Shown in pieces: positions 1 through 11,800 of a stretch of 64,000 nt of DNA. Within the stretch, counting starts at the first letter, position 1; each line of letters begins with the position of its first letter. The notes beneath the pieces are model-generated. The model searched no databases and was not told the origin of the DNA. It saw only the letters and a program-made list of their open reading frames with translations. The position numbers and the translations under genes were made by a program. Source of the DNA: Antedon mediterranea (lineage: Eukaryota; Echinodermata; Crinoidea; Comatulida; Antedonidae); the NCBI RefSeq assembly GCF_964355755.1, contig NC_092671.1, positions 35,729,304 through 35,793,303 on the forward strand. Direction: 5' to 3'.

Positions 1-1047
1 TCAATCTTCTATCGACTAAAGCTGAAGTATAGTCGTTATCTCGGGACCGTTCTATGGTCACCACCAGGTAGGCTTACTTCATCAAGGCTTCTATGAATGG
101 ATGTACTGGTTGGGAGCAGAAAAGCTAGTAGACCATACCCGGTACCGTTTTGATTACGATCAATCGGGAAATTACCTCTTGACTTTAACAAGGGCATATA
201 TAAAGAAATAAAATACAAGATTGACAAAATTACCACAACTTTTAATAATTTGTTATACATAATCATGGTAGATAATAACTTAACTATTTTCCCCAAACAC
301 CTCTGTGTGTAGAAATCCATCTTGGTCTGTAATGGCTGTATGTAATTTCTATCCCTAGAATGATAGGAATATTAAAAGATTAATTGTGTATCTATGTTTT
401 TGCTATTCTTTTGGTCAATTATTGATTCTCGTTCTACAAATGTGCAGTACCATCATTTTAGGGTTAAACTTATATTATTTAATCTTATTTGATTAGGTAT
501 TTGATTATTTAGTAATTTTTACACTTTTCATAATAATTTGTTGTAGAATTAAACAGATGGGAATATTCTCGCTTCTCAGTTATTCCTAAAATTCCCAATA
601 AATCATATGGGACAATGACTCATCTTTTATACCATTGTGTTAGTCTAGGTTATTAAAAAATCAATTATTGCGCCGTCGTATCCTTAATCCTTACTTCTGT
701 TCTGTGAATCTTTGTATAATGGATGCCGCTTTGATTCTGATTCCCACAATAAAGGTCATTGTCTGCTATGATCTATTTTATTAATTATTATCAAAAGTCA
801 ACTTTGCTGTTTTTATTTAATTTGTCTACTAATCAATCATTGGTTTGTACTGACTTTTCATTGCATAGATAGTGGCACTCTAACCTAGTAATTTATTCAT
901 TCCTTTTAAAGTCATGGGTTCAATCCAGAGCAGCACAATCCCTTATTTCTCAATCTCATTTATTTTGTGATTTATTTTTAGTAATTATATTTAATTTGTC
1001 CACTCTATAGAATCAGTAACTTTTTTTATTATACATTATTATTATAG
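1..1047. other. Intronic DNA upstream of the first visible ZRANB3 exon
   Basis: No exon is recognisable here. The DNA is AT-rich and presumably belongs to an intron of the ZRANB3-like gene, whose N-terminal helicase half must lie left of the window. Positions 917-926 match a pol III B-box consensus, which may mark a decayed tRNA-derived SINE, but no A box or matching copy supports it. Confidence 0.5.
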
Positions 1048-4000
1048 GTAAATGTAGTTTCAAGTGCTCTGAATGGAAAGCTTCAACATCTTAAAGCAAG
1101 TGTTTGCGACAAAGACGAGATTGAATTTTTGAATTTTGCTACAGTGTGGGTTCCAAGCAAGGATGAGGAAGATAATGACGATGATGAGTGCTACTTTTCT
1201 AAAGTAACTATTAAATTTCAAATACTACATTGGTTGTGTTTTTGCTCTTTTGCCATTTGTCTATATATTTGGTAGTAGCTGCAAACACCATGTTCTGTGT
1301 GGTCTGTGCTTTAATTGGTTCCACACAATTTGAAGTTTCACTTTTAGAAGTAGCTAGTTAAATTAATTCCACTATGGTTATATCTAAATTAATCACTGCT
1401 AACATGTTACTTTAATTAAATCAATATCCCTGCTTTAATCCATTCTTACTAATAACATTTTCTGACAACATTAAAGATTAAGTAACATTACTTAATAAAT
1501 ACTTACAAACATCTTTGATTATACTTTCTATCTGATCACAAAGTCGAATTAGCAAGATTAACCTGATCTTTGCCAAAAAATCTGTTTTGTGTCACTAATT
1601 AACTTTCCCACACATTTACCAGAACTTCGACAAAATGTGATAAGGACAAAGAAAATGTTAATTTATGGATTTCAATTATGTGTTTGGGATTATGATGGAT
1701 TCACACTAACACATTAACTTATCTGCTAGATTATTTTATATTACTATTTACAACAGCTTTGATAAGCCAGAGATATTTCCAATTAGAATAGATTATAAAT
1801 ATATGTTGAAGTTGTTGTGACGTTCCACTTTATGCACAAAAACAAATTCATACAATACTATGATAGACTTGTTGTTGCTTAAACATTCGTAAAGTTATTT
1901 ATGTTTTTTAAAATCATTGACAAATACTATTTTTTTAGGAAGAAAAAAAAACTCAAGATATTAGATCATTTTTTACTCCAGGAGAAACAAAAAAGAAAAA
2001 TATAGGAGTCAAGTCTGTGTCGGATATAGCGACAACCAAACCTGATCCGAAATTTGCCAAACAACCATTAGTAAATGCTGAATTGATGGAAATTGGTAAA
2101 ACCTTAGAAAATTCTGATTCCGAGGATACATTCATTGCTAGTTCATCAAAATCAGTTTCTTCAAGCCAATATGAACCTGTTAATAAACGAAAGTGTACAA
2201 ACAATTTACAGGAATCTGATAGTGTTACACAGCTAGACAAATTTAATAATACTTCTAAAAAAACCTCTGTTGACAAATGCCAAACATCTGGTACAGTGTC
2301 ATCATGGAGCTGCTCTCTGTGTACATTTCGTAATCATAAAGATCTTCCTTTTTGTGAGATGTGTAACACTGCTAAACCAGTTCCAAAGAAACAAACTCCG
2401 AAAATGCGAATTAAAAAACTTTCAAAAAGACTCAGCTTTGGCAATATCGACTTTGGTGATGATGATCTTGAAGATTTTTATGTACCACCAAAAATAAAAA
2501 ATTCTCTTTCAACAACAAAGAGATCACGTGGGATAAAAAGAAAAGTGAAGAGTTTTGCTAATTCAATGGAAGTGGTAGATAATTCAGTTGTTACCCCGTA
2601 TGCAAATCATGTAACAACTTTTGAAGGTGAACAATTGCCTCAAAATAAAGATCTTGTATGTATTGATCGTAATAGCACCACCACTTCCACACTGAAGTGC
2701 TTTTCTGGTGAGAGTAATCATCAGACTGGTGATCATCTCAATACAGATTCACCTGATAGTGAACCAACTGAAACAGACACAAGTATCCTAGAAGATATTG
2801 CAGCTGCTGAGTCTTGGATTACATCACAGACTTCAACCAAATTATCGCAGGAATTGTGGACATGTGATTGCGGCTTCGCCTCTCAATCTGATGAATGTGA
2901 TTCTTGTTGGAATCCAAAACCATCAAAGAAAATTTCAGAAAATAATTTTGATTCCAAGACAGAGAACAATGAGAAGCAATTATTTGAGAGTTCAACATTT
3001 TTAAGTTCTGTTAAATCTTATATTTCTTCACAGTCTACAAGTAAATTATTGCAGGAATCGTGGAACCCTAAACCATTAAAAACAATTCCAGGGAATTATC
3101 CTGATTCAAAGACGAATAACCATGAGAAACAACAATCTTCAAACACCGACTATAAAATTAAAAATGTACCAAATTCTATAAACAGTGAAAGGTCATTTAT
3201 CGCTCCATCTAAGAAAGAAACTTGTGAGATTAAGTCATTGCCTGAGGTAAAAGATGAACTAGATGAGTCCAATACAGCTCATCGCCTCTTTAAGTACCGT
3301 GTCAGTCCACATACTAACAGAATTTATTTATATAATGAGGTTTGTATAGGTTTCTTATACATTGCTGTCTCAAATACTATGTGAGATTATAGTTGCTGAT
3401 GATTTGAATACCTAAAACTTACTACAATTGGTGTTTTCTGTACAAAAATATTTGATTTTCACTTTACATCAAATTGTACTCCTTCAAATAAATACAATCC
3501 ATAACAAATATATTAATATTATTCCATGCTGATTATATTTTATTTATGTTTACCTTGAGATTCACTTTAATCAAACATAAGTAAGTTCTTTGCAGTTGCC
3601 TAATATATTATTTTTTTGTTTGCCCCGAAAAGAATTCATTTACAAATTGAAATTGAAAGCATAAGTTGAATCTTCAATAAAGGTTGAATACATTTTGATA
3701 ATGAATTAAAACTGTATTTGCTAACACATTAGCAACTGAACACACATGAAAATGAAATTAAAAAAGTCCCCACCAATATGATTTAGCTATGGATAATTTT
3801 CCTTTGTGTAATCAAATAATTTCCAGAAATAAAGAAAGAAATATTTCTTCTGTAGGATGGTGAGTTTTTGCAAACTAGTTTCTTCTCAATTGATGTTCAT
3901 ATCAAGAACTTAGAATTATTGCCCGAAGTTCTTCAACATCCATCCAGTTTCAAAATAGTGCAAAGATTTGTCAGGCAATGGAACAGGTACATACAATATC

Positions 4001-5860
4001 GTTTCATGTCTTTGTTTTGTCAAGCAAACCAGATTATGAAATGTCCATGTGTTAATCTTAAATCTTTTTTTTATCAGGTTGACATTACCTCAAAAGAAAC
4101 AAGTCTCCAAACTTGGTCAAATATTTATCAATCCTGAACAGATATTCCTTGATATAAAAAAGAAAAGAAAACAAAATCCTAGTACAAAACGTTTTATTAC
4201 CAAAGTAAGTATGAGTCATTGATTGAATAGGTAATTTTACAACCCTTCCACATTCTTTCAACAGATTCATACCTACCCCACCTCTTTGGCCTTGTGGCAC
4301 ATAAGGCTGCAGTGACAATTTCCAGTTGGGTCTGTTGACAGTGATTTGTTTTGCTTTGTTCCGTCACTACCAGGATTCATTAGTAGTGCCATACATCTGG
4401 AGTTTACTGTTATAAAACCCCATTGATTTTGAAATAATGCTTCTTTTAGAAATGTTATTGTAAAAAAAAAAGCAATTCTCAATAATTATTTCTTGACAGG
4501 ATGACCTAGCAAATTCTGCACTCACAAAGGCTAATGAAATCGGAGGTAGCCTAAGAATCATATCGAAGCCTTTCAACTTATCTAAAAGAAAAAATATAGC
4601 AACAACAATATCAGTAGATTCTTCCATAGCTAGTACATCATTACAAGAATCATCTTCTAGCTTAAGATCGCCAACTGAAGATTGCATGAAATCGCCACCA
4701 AAAAGTTTCATATCACCAGCAAAAAGTTCCAAGTCACCAGTTACTTCAGGAAGCAGTCCTAACAGAGGATTGTACCTTCAAGCTGTTGATTCGAAAGGCT
4801 GTGCTCTTTGTATATTTTGCAATCAACTATGTCAGGTGACCAAAGAAAGTAGCCATTCAGCAGCCTGGGATAGACGATATTGCTCAGAGAAGTGCAAGGA
4901 TGAGCATAAGGTAATTTGAAAAAGATGTTTGCTGCGTTATTATTAGACCCCAAATTACATGACCACCCCAGATGGCATTATACTTGTCAAGTCATGAGGT
5001 ACATTTGTCTTTCTTTTCTTGTTTTAGATGCAAGGGAAGAGTAGTTCATACATTCGACAACAATTGTTTCAGTTGGAACATGGAATTTGCCAGATTTGTG
5101 GACTAGATACCCATCAGTTGTTCGTACAAATAAGGTTATTATAAACTTTGTTGAGTATTGTGTGAAATATTTTGTAAAGAAAAACCATAATTTCTTAATT
5201 TCTCCATTCAAGAAAATCTTTTTTTCATTGTGCTCCCTCACTGACTCCACTCACTGACTCCACTAGTTAAATTAAAATAAAATATTACACATTATCATTG
5301 GTAGAAATAATAATTTTTTCCAGAAATTTACCAAAAAGTAAACGTAAGGAATTTTTAGAAGTTAGTAAGTATTCCAGTTTATCAGTTGCTGAATTAAATA
5401 AGATAATCAAGTCTCCTTCTGAAGGACAGGTAAGTGATTTTAATAATATATTTTATTTTGTACTATACATTTATAGATAAATAAATGTTCATTTATATGC
5501 TCTACCTTATATATCGAGCACTTCTGTTTGGATTTGGATCAAGTTTCTTCTGCATTCAAAGTTCATTTTAAAATCAGACTTTTAGCAGGAATGACATTTT
5601 GTTCAAACCAAGAGATGTCTAGTTTTGGTACAGCTGACATTTAATACAACACTACACATGCGTTTCTTTACTTTTAGTTTTGGCATGCTGATCACATTAT
5701 TGCGGTTGCCGATGGTGGCGGTCTTTGCTCATTGGACAACTTTAGAACTTTGTGTGTCATGTGTCACCTGTCTGTGACAGCCAATCAGATCCGAGATCGT
5801 TCAACAGCTAGAAAAACTTCAGGAATGAGAGATATATCAAGCTTTTTTAAACCAATATAA
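1048..5860 (+). CDS. ZRANB3: ZRANB3-like DNA annealing helicase and endonuclease, 3' part (8 exons)
   Basis: Exons: 1048-1203, 1939-3339, 3856-3986, 4078-4204, 4500-4910, 5028-5134, 5324-5429, 5678-5860 (stop TAA). Phases join into 873 residues. ZRANB3 remodels stalled replication forks through PCNA and K63-polyubiquitin binding; it combines an SNF2 helicase with an HNH nuclease. The helicase half lies outside the window. Visible here: a PIP-box-like TQDIRSFF just after 1939; an NZF finger at 2305-2390 (WSCSLC, then N, then CEMC); a low-complexity linker containing a degenerate second finger (WTCDC ... CDSC near 2857-2910); a C-x2-C pair followed by an HNH core (WHADHI ... LDNFRTLC ... CH) in the last exon. 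The C-terminus ends in a second PIP-like DISSFFKPI where human ZRANB3 is reported to carry an APIM motif. A candidate poly(A) signal AATAAA lies at 6416-6421. The order PIP-NZF-HNH is diagnostic. Confidence 0.92.
2794..3160 (+). repeat. Internal protein repeat in the ZRANB3 linker
   Basis: Within the large exon, a segment starting ITSQTSTKLSQELWTC and continuing through CWNPKP, DSKTENNEKQ is followed by a second, shorter version: ISSQSTSKLLQESWNPKP, then DSKTNNHEKQ. The first copy holds the degenerate zinc finger. The second has lost the finger between its W and NPKP. This reads as an ancient in-frame duplication with loss of the finger from one copy. Confidence 0.75.
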
Positions 5861-6869
5861 ATAATGTAGTAGTAATGCTATGATAAATAATCAACCTGCA
5901 TATCAATATTTACAGTATATTAATATTAAATAATTAATCGATATTTTATAATAAAAACAGTACACATCAAGGCTATTTATTAACAGCCTTGTTCACACAA
6001 GAGTAAACTCTTCCCTGTTCACACTGTGTTTTTAGGTGGCCATGGCCATAAAACATCATTCGTGAGGTTCAAACGCGAGTGTAACGACACCCAAAACAGC
6101 ATTCACTACCGTTATTATCAGCTGGTTGTTTTATAGTGATTGTTTAAATTAGGAGATCTTGTAGGCCTACTGTGACAATATAAGAAAATATTGTAAAGCA
6201 TGATTTTAAACAAGTTTGTAGTTTGAATGTAAAAACTGTAAAGCTTGTAAAATTGCTGTCACCAGCAATTTTAAATATTTCTTTCATTTTCTAACATTTT
6301 TATACGAACATACTGTACATAAGTACTGAATTATATATAAATTTCAATGCGATGTTTTACATTTCATTTATTAGAAGATATGTATGTTGTTTTGTCATGT
6401 TCCAGTTGTGTTTTTAATAAAAGTAAAGGCCTATGCCTACTGACGTTATTGTGAGTAATCCTGAGCATATTGTGTATGCAATAAATATAATTTTTAGCTC
6501 AGTTCTTTTTAAATGAAAACCTGCACGGGTGATCCTCTCTAAAGATGGTCAATCAAATAAAAATCAACTTCTCTACGTGATGTAGTCGTAAAAGGAAAAA
6601 ATACAGATACATAGGTACTGTATTTATAAATTGTAATTTTGTAAAGATTTGAAATAGGCTACAAACGCCGATTTCCAAGTATGGAAAAATTCGATGCTTG
6701 AAAACATACACTCACAACTTTAACCTTTGTGCTGACGGATTTTTTGTGTACTGTGAACATGATCAGAAAACGTATTATGAATCTGCAGGCCTGTATCGTT
6801 CCGTAAATCAGTTTTTAGACGAGGTATACAAATAGGCCTAATTAATGTTCCTGCATACTATGGGCATGG
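5861..6869. other. ZRANB3 3' UTR and intergenic spacer
   Basis: AT-rich sequence with AATAAA at 6416-6421, the best candidate poly(A) signal for the gene to the left. I see no coding region or RNA gene in the rest. Confidence 0.5.
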
Positions 6870-8138
6870 TATAGTAGGCAGTTGCTTGATCAGACCAAAT
6901 TGTTTCTCGATCCTCTCCAATTTGCCTATCAGAGTAATAGAAGTGTTGAAGATGCTGTGCTCTTCCACTTACATAATATTTACCAACATTTAGATGTGCC
7001 TAAATCATATGTAAGATGTTTGTATATAGATTTTTCTAGTGCTTTTAATACCGTTGAACCTGGTTCATTAGTACGCAAACTTAAAGAAATGAACGTAAAC
7101 GACACATTGACTTCATGGATATATAATTTCTTAACAAAAAGGTTCCAGTATGTTAAACTAAACGGTATTTTATCTGATAAAAGAACTGTTAGCATTGGCA
7201 CGCCACAAGGGTCTGTTATCTCCCCAATGTTGTTTTCACTGTTCACCAGCAGTTTCAGAGCCAATTCAAATGAATGTTGTATAGTAAAATATGCAGATGA
7301 CACAGTCATCACTGGATACATTACTGGCAATGATGAAACAAGCTATAGACAACTAGGATGTGATTTTTATCACTGGTGCTGCAATAACAACCTGAAACTA
7401 AACATAAAGAAAACAAAAGAAATGCAAATTGATTTTAGGAAAATTAAAGAACCCTTAGAACCTCTTATTATAAATGAAAATGAGATTGAAGTAGTAAATG
7501 AGTACAAATATCTGGGTTATATAATTGACAATAAGCTAAATTGGATAAATAATGTAAATAAAGCCACATGCAAAGCCAACCAAAGGATGTTTATTTTAAG
7601 AAAAATGAAGTACCTACAAATTGACAAAACTATACTTAAATTGTTTTATAACTCTGTAATTCTCAGTGTAATACTTTTTTGTAATGTTTGTTTTTATGGT
7701 AATACAATGCAAAAAGATAAAATTAAACTTAATCGAATAGGAAATAGAGCAATTAGACTAGTAGGAGAGCACTTACCTGATGTTGAATCCTTGTATAAAG
7801 AAAATGTGTTAAAAAAAGTAAAAAGTATCATTGATGATGAAACACATCCTCTTCACAAACAATTTGCTCTCATGAATTCTGGCATAAGACTACGTGCACT
7901 TAATACCAAAACAAAACGGTTTAGGTGCTCGTTTGTACCTAATGCTATACACTTATATAACTTCAGAGTACAAAGGTAAAATGTAACCGATAATTTTTAT
8001 CTAATTTTAACAATTTTTAGCCTCTTAACTTTTTGTGTGTGTTTTTGTAAATTGTATTTTATATTTTTGTATTTTGCCAGTTTTCAAATCACATTTCTGT
8101 TTTTTAAATGGACAATAAAGTATATATGACTATGACTA
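6870..8138 (+). mobile_element. 5'-truncated non-LTR retrotransposon (CR1 group, Rex1/Babar-like)
   Basis: The element consists of the 3' half of a reverse transcriptase ORF, about 140 bp of 3' UTR and a tail with AATAAAG near 8112 followed by TATGACTATGACTA. Short tandem tails rather than poly(A) are usual in CR1-group LINEs. The 5' edge near 6870 is approximate and was placed where the coding similarity starts. No endonuclease domain is present, as expected for 5' truncation during insertion. I did not identify a convincing target-site duplication. It sits between the ZRANB3-like gene and the P450 cluster. Confidence 0.8.
6882..7979 (+). CDS. Reverse transcriptase domain of a LINE (365 codons, partial)
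   Basis: This frame is open from TTG (6882) to TAA. TTG is just the first permitted codon after truncation, not a real start. RT motifs are intact: LDPLQFAY near residue 9; catalytic Asp in YIDFSSAFNT (Asp about residue 50); TPQGSVISP (107-115); YADD (137-140); then WCCNNNLKLNIKKTKEM and YKYLGYIID. The C-terminal 150 residues match the usual LINE thumb and C-terminal region. The lack of frame damage over 1.1 kb suggests a fairly recent insertion. The assignment to Rex1/Babar within the CR1 group is from recognition of the motif wording and is less certain than the RT call. Confidence 0.85.
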   Translation: MLDQTKLFLDPLQFAYQSNRSVEDAVLFHLHNIYQHLDVPKSYVRCLYIDFSSAFNTVEPGSLVRKLKEMNVNDTLTSWIYNFLTKRFQYVKLNGILSDKRTVSIGTPQGSVISPMLFSLFTSSFRANSNECCIVKYADDTVITGYITGNDETSYRQLGCDFYHWCCNNNLKLNIKKTKEMQIDFRKIKEPLEPLIINENEIEVVNEYKYLGYIIDNKLNWINNVNKATCKANQRMFILRKMKYLQIDKTILKLFYNSVILSVILFCNVCFYGNTMQKDKIKLNRIGNRAIRLVGEHLPDVESLYKENVLKKVKSIIDDETHPLHKQFALMNSGIRLRALNTKTKRFRCSFVPNAIHLYNFRVQR

Positions 8139-8823
8139 GTAAATATATTTAGTTACAATAGTGAGGCCTACAAAACAGATTTTTCGTTTGATATCTCAAC
8201 TCTTTTAAAGCTCAATATAGAAACATTCATTATATTTTGTCTTCCAACGTTTTACCTGGTAACTTGTCTACTTGTTACACTAAAATGGCATATAGGCCTA
8301 CTGTAGTTGGTTTAATTACACCTACAATATATGCCTAATCTAGAAAATGTATTTCATAATTTCCCATAAAAGATGATATTTTTTTTGTAACTTCGTGTGA
8401 CCAAATATAGGCCTACATATGTATGTATATATTTTTATATTAATTACCATAATAATAAAACAACAGATCAATCAAATAGTGTATTAAATTTACGTTTATG
8501 AATATTTATAGATGTTGTAGGTCAGTCAATATTGTCGTGTTTGATTAATCTAGATAATTGTCTGAACGAAGCTAAGGACGCTAAAATAAATTGTAAGTTA
8601 TCAGACCTATTTTTATTTTAACATTAACATGTTTATAGTAGCCTAGTGGCTAGCTCTGTAGTCTAATATGTACGGTTCATAGCCAGGTAGAAGGGTTGAA
8701 AATTGGTTAAATCCAAAACATTATTCTGATTTGCATTCATTTACCTAATCGAGAATCGCGTCTATTTTGTATGTGTCCTTTGTTATGGTTTTCCCACGAT
8801 ATTCCATTTTCTTTTTCAGAACG
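8139..8823. other. Spacer upstream of P450 gene A
   Basis: AT-rich spacer holding the presumed promoter of the first P450. About 8638-8690 resembles a tRNA-type SINE head (GCCTAGTGG, later GGTTCATAGCC) but is too degenerate to call. This upstream region is not shared with the other two P450 copies. Confidence 0.4.
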
Positions 8824-11800
8824 ATGTCGACACTACGATATACCATTCTCACACGGTGCAATATAACCAGAACTAACAACACTAGTGCAATATTAATCAG
8901 ACGGGCTATCAACTTAGGAAATGGGCCATACTACGCACCCGCGATCGCAAATAGGACGACAGCAAAACAAGAAGAAAACGTCAAGCCATTTGATGCAATT
9001 CCAACAAGAAATTCCAATACTTGGCAACTGATAGTTGATTTGATTAAGCTTAAACGAAAAGGATGGTTTACAAGACCAGATCTAATTGTAATTGATATTT
9101 TTTAATTAATGTCTATTATTTTTAATAGACTTGAGATATATTGCCCCTGACAAGAATATTGTTTACATTTTTTTGTTGAATATGCCATTTTAATGTCACA
9201 TAATATTTATTCACTTTGACCACAAATTTGATTACAAAAAAATAATTTACCCGAAAAACTGTAATTTAAAGGAAAACATTAGTCAACAACATGTTTTTGT
9301 CATTTTGTAAGTGAAAAAATTATTTTTCCAGGGGTTTTTTCCTATTTTTTCCTAGTGATTAACTTTGTTAATACTAAAATATGGCCTAATCAAAGTCTGA
9401 TTTTATTAATCTTAAATTTAAAATTGTTTTGGGACAATACATCGTTAATAAGAACTTACATAAGCCACAAAACACGATAACGATAATCCAGTCGCAAAAA
9501 CTTGGGAATTTATTGGAACCACTGTTTAGTTAGTCAATTTATTATTTTTCTTATTCATCACCAGTGTTTGCTCTAAATGTAAACATCTGAATTTAGTAAA
9601 GATTAAATGGTTTACCACAATCAAGTATTGGCCCATGGTAGCGCACTCTATGCTATTCAGTATGATTTGATTTTAATATGCCACTTTTCAATATGTTTTA
9701 CTCCTCCTTTCTCCAACCCTCTTGCTGAGTGCGGTTCGGGGTGCGGTTCGAACTTTCAGTCGGCAGCGTTGGGACTGTCCTACAACAGTAATATGTAATC
9801 AAGGACTATGACTATGAGTGTAATTGATTCTCTTTAGCTATAATTACTCTTGAAATTGACTGTGGATGGGTATCTTTGTGAAAACATTATCTTAATACTT
9901 AGGCCTATTTCATTTTGCTTTATAGAGTCAAGACAATGCCAAGAGATACGGGCCAATTATGCGCAATTATCTTGGTGTGGGAAATAATTACAGTGTACAG
10001 ATATCAGATCCGAATTTAGTAGAGAAGGTGCTCAGGACGGAAGGTAAATACCCAGAACGAATAATAATTCTGCCATGGAAAGACTATCGAGTGACAAGAA
10101 ATATTCCATTAGGACTGTTTCTCCAGTAAGTTTTAACCATAACATAGCTCTTCTTATCTTCTTCTTATCATTCTTTATGCTATATATTATATTATTTTTT
10201 TTTTAGATAATAATGATGAAAATGAAAAATTAATTATCCCTTTTTTAATAGAGATGGAAAAGAATGGCATAAGAGTCGTCAAGCAATCGGTAAGCATATT
10301 CTTAAACCTGCAGAAATGTCTCAATACATCCCAGCCATGGTGGAGATTACTAAGGATACGATTTCTCGCCTAAGGAGAAACAAGATAGCAGAAGGAGATC
10401 AGAAAGATATTGTCCCTGACTTGGAAGAGGATCTTTTTAAATGGTCTCTGGAAGGTAAGCAATTTGGACTGATATGATTACATTTGTACTGATATGATTA
10501 CATTTGTACACATTATATTGACCATCTAACATCTTATTCAATAATTTACGATATATTTATACTCTATTTGTCTAGGAGCCGTGAAGGTTTTATTAGATAA
10601 ACGTCTAGGTCTACTGTCCGAGAAGGTAGACAAGCAGTCACAGAAGTTTATAGACGCCATTCAAGACGTGTTTATAACCACACTCGATCTGTTCATCTTT
10701 ACCAATTTGCATAAACGTTTAAACACAAAGTCATGGAAGCGACATGTTGATGGCTGGAATACAACTATCTCAGTTAGTAAGTAGGCCCATGTTTACTGGA
10801 GTAAACACACCATTTCTGTGCCACCATAACAAATACCTGTGCACAAAAATGAGATTCCTGGCAGTGCTATTCCAACGACCAGGACATGGCATGTTCAATA
10901 CTGAGTATGTTATGCTCTCAACTGTAGCCTTTGATTCCTCCCTTCACAGTATGTACAGTACCTCTTTTCAGATATCTTTTGAGATAATACTGGTTTAATA
11001 TCATCTTGTGGAAATATGTTTTTAGGGTCAGTTTCTACACAGAGTTTTAATCTTTTGAAATAATCATAACAGTTTTGTTTTACACATTCCAGCCAAAAAC
11101 ATGATCGAAGATCGTGTAAATGAAATGATGTCAGCAAAAGAGAAAGGAGAACAATTAGAAACGAATACGTTCTTGGGGGCTTTGATCTCTGGTAGCGATT
11201 TAACACGTGCTGAAATTTTCGGTAATCTTTCGGAGCTGATAGGAGCGGCAATTGACACGGTAAAGAATTCCTTACTATTGAATAAATGAAATGAATTCGG
11301 AGCTTCCAATATTTCGCAATGACCAAGTCCAACCTATGGGAGTTGTACAACACTTACGTTACAGAAAATATTTAGTTAACTTCCACATGACGTCCATTAG
11401 ACATGTTCTCTTTATAGACGTCGTACACTCTTGTGTGGGTATTATATTTCTTAGCTCATAATCCTGAAAGTCAACAAAAACTACGAGATGAGATACTTGA
11501 AGTATTGCCAGAAAGTAAGAAGATTACTAAAGAAGACTTGGCGAAGTTAGTTTATATGAAAATGGTTATAAAGGAATCTATGAGGTATAAGTAATTCCCA
11601 AAGTCACCGTCATAGAAAACTGGTTATAGAAAATAGATTTAAATAGTAATACTAACTAATGTAATACTAACGTAATTTATAGTATATTGGCTCTATATAT
11701 ACTGATGGTTCTGTTTGTTGCTTATGGTCAATTTTTTTCCTTTGTGGGCCAATTCCTCTTTACGTTTTGTACATGTATTTCCAAGCATAGCTATGTTATT

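Noticed and set aside
36-320. Minus-strand frame of 94 codons
   Set aside because: No recognisable motif, in presumed intron of the ZRANB3-like gene; no splice or start context.
860-935. tRNA-like SINE head with B box GGTTCAATCC
   Set aside because: Only the B box is convincing; no A box at proper distance and no second copy in the window.
8638-8690. tRNA-like stretch GCCTAGTGGCTAG ... GGTTCATAGCC
   Set aside because: B box is degenerate and arms do not pair; may be an old SINE but cannot be supported.
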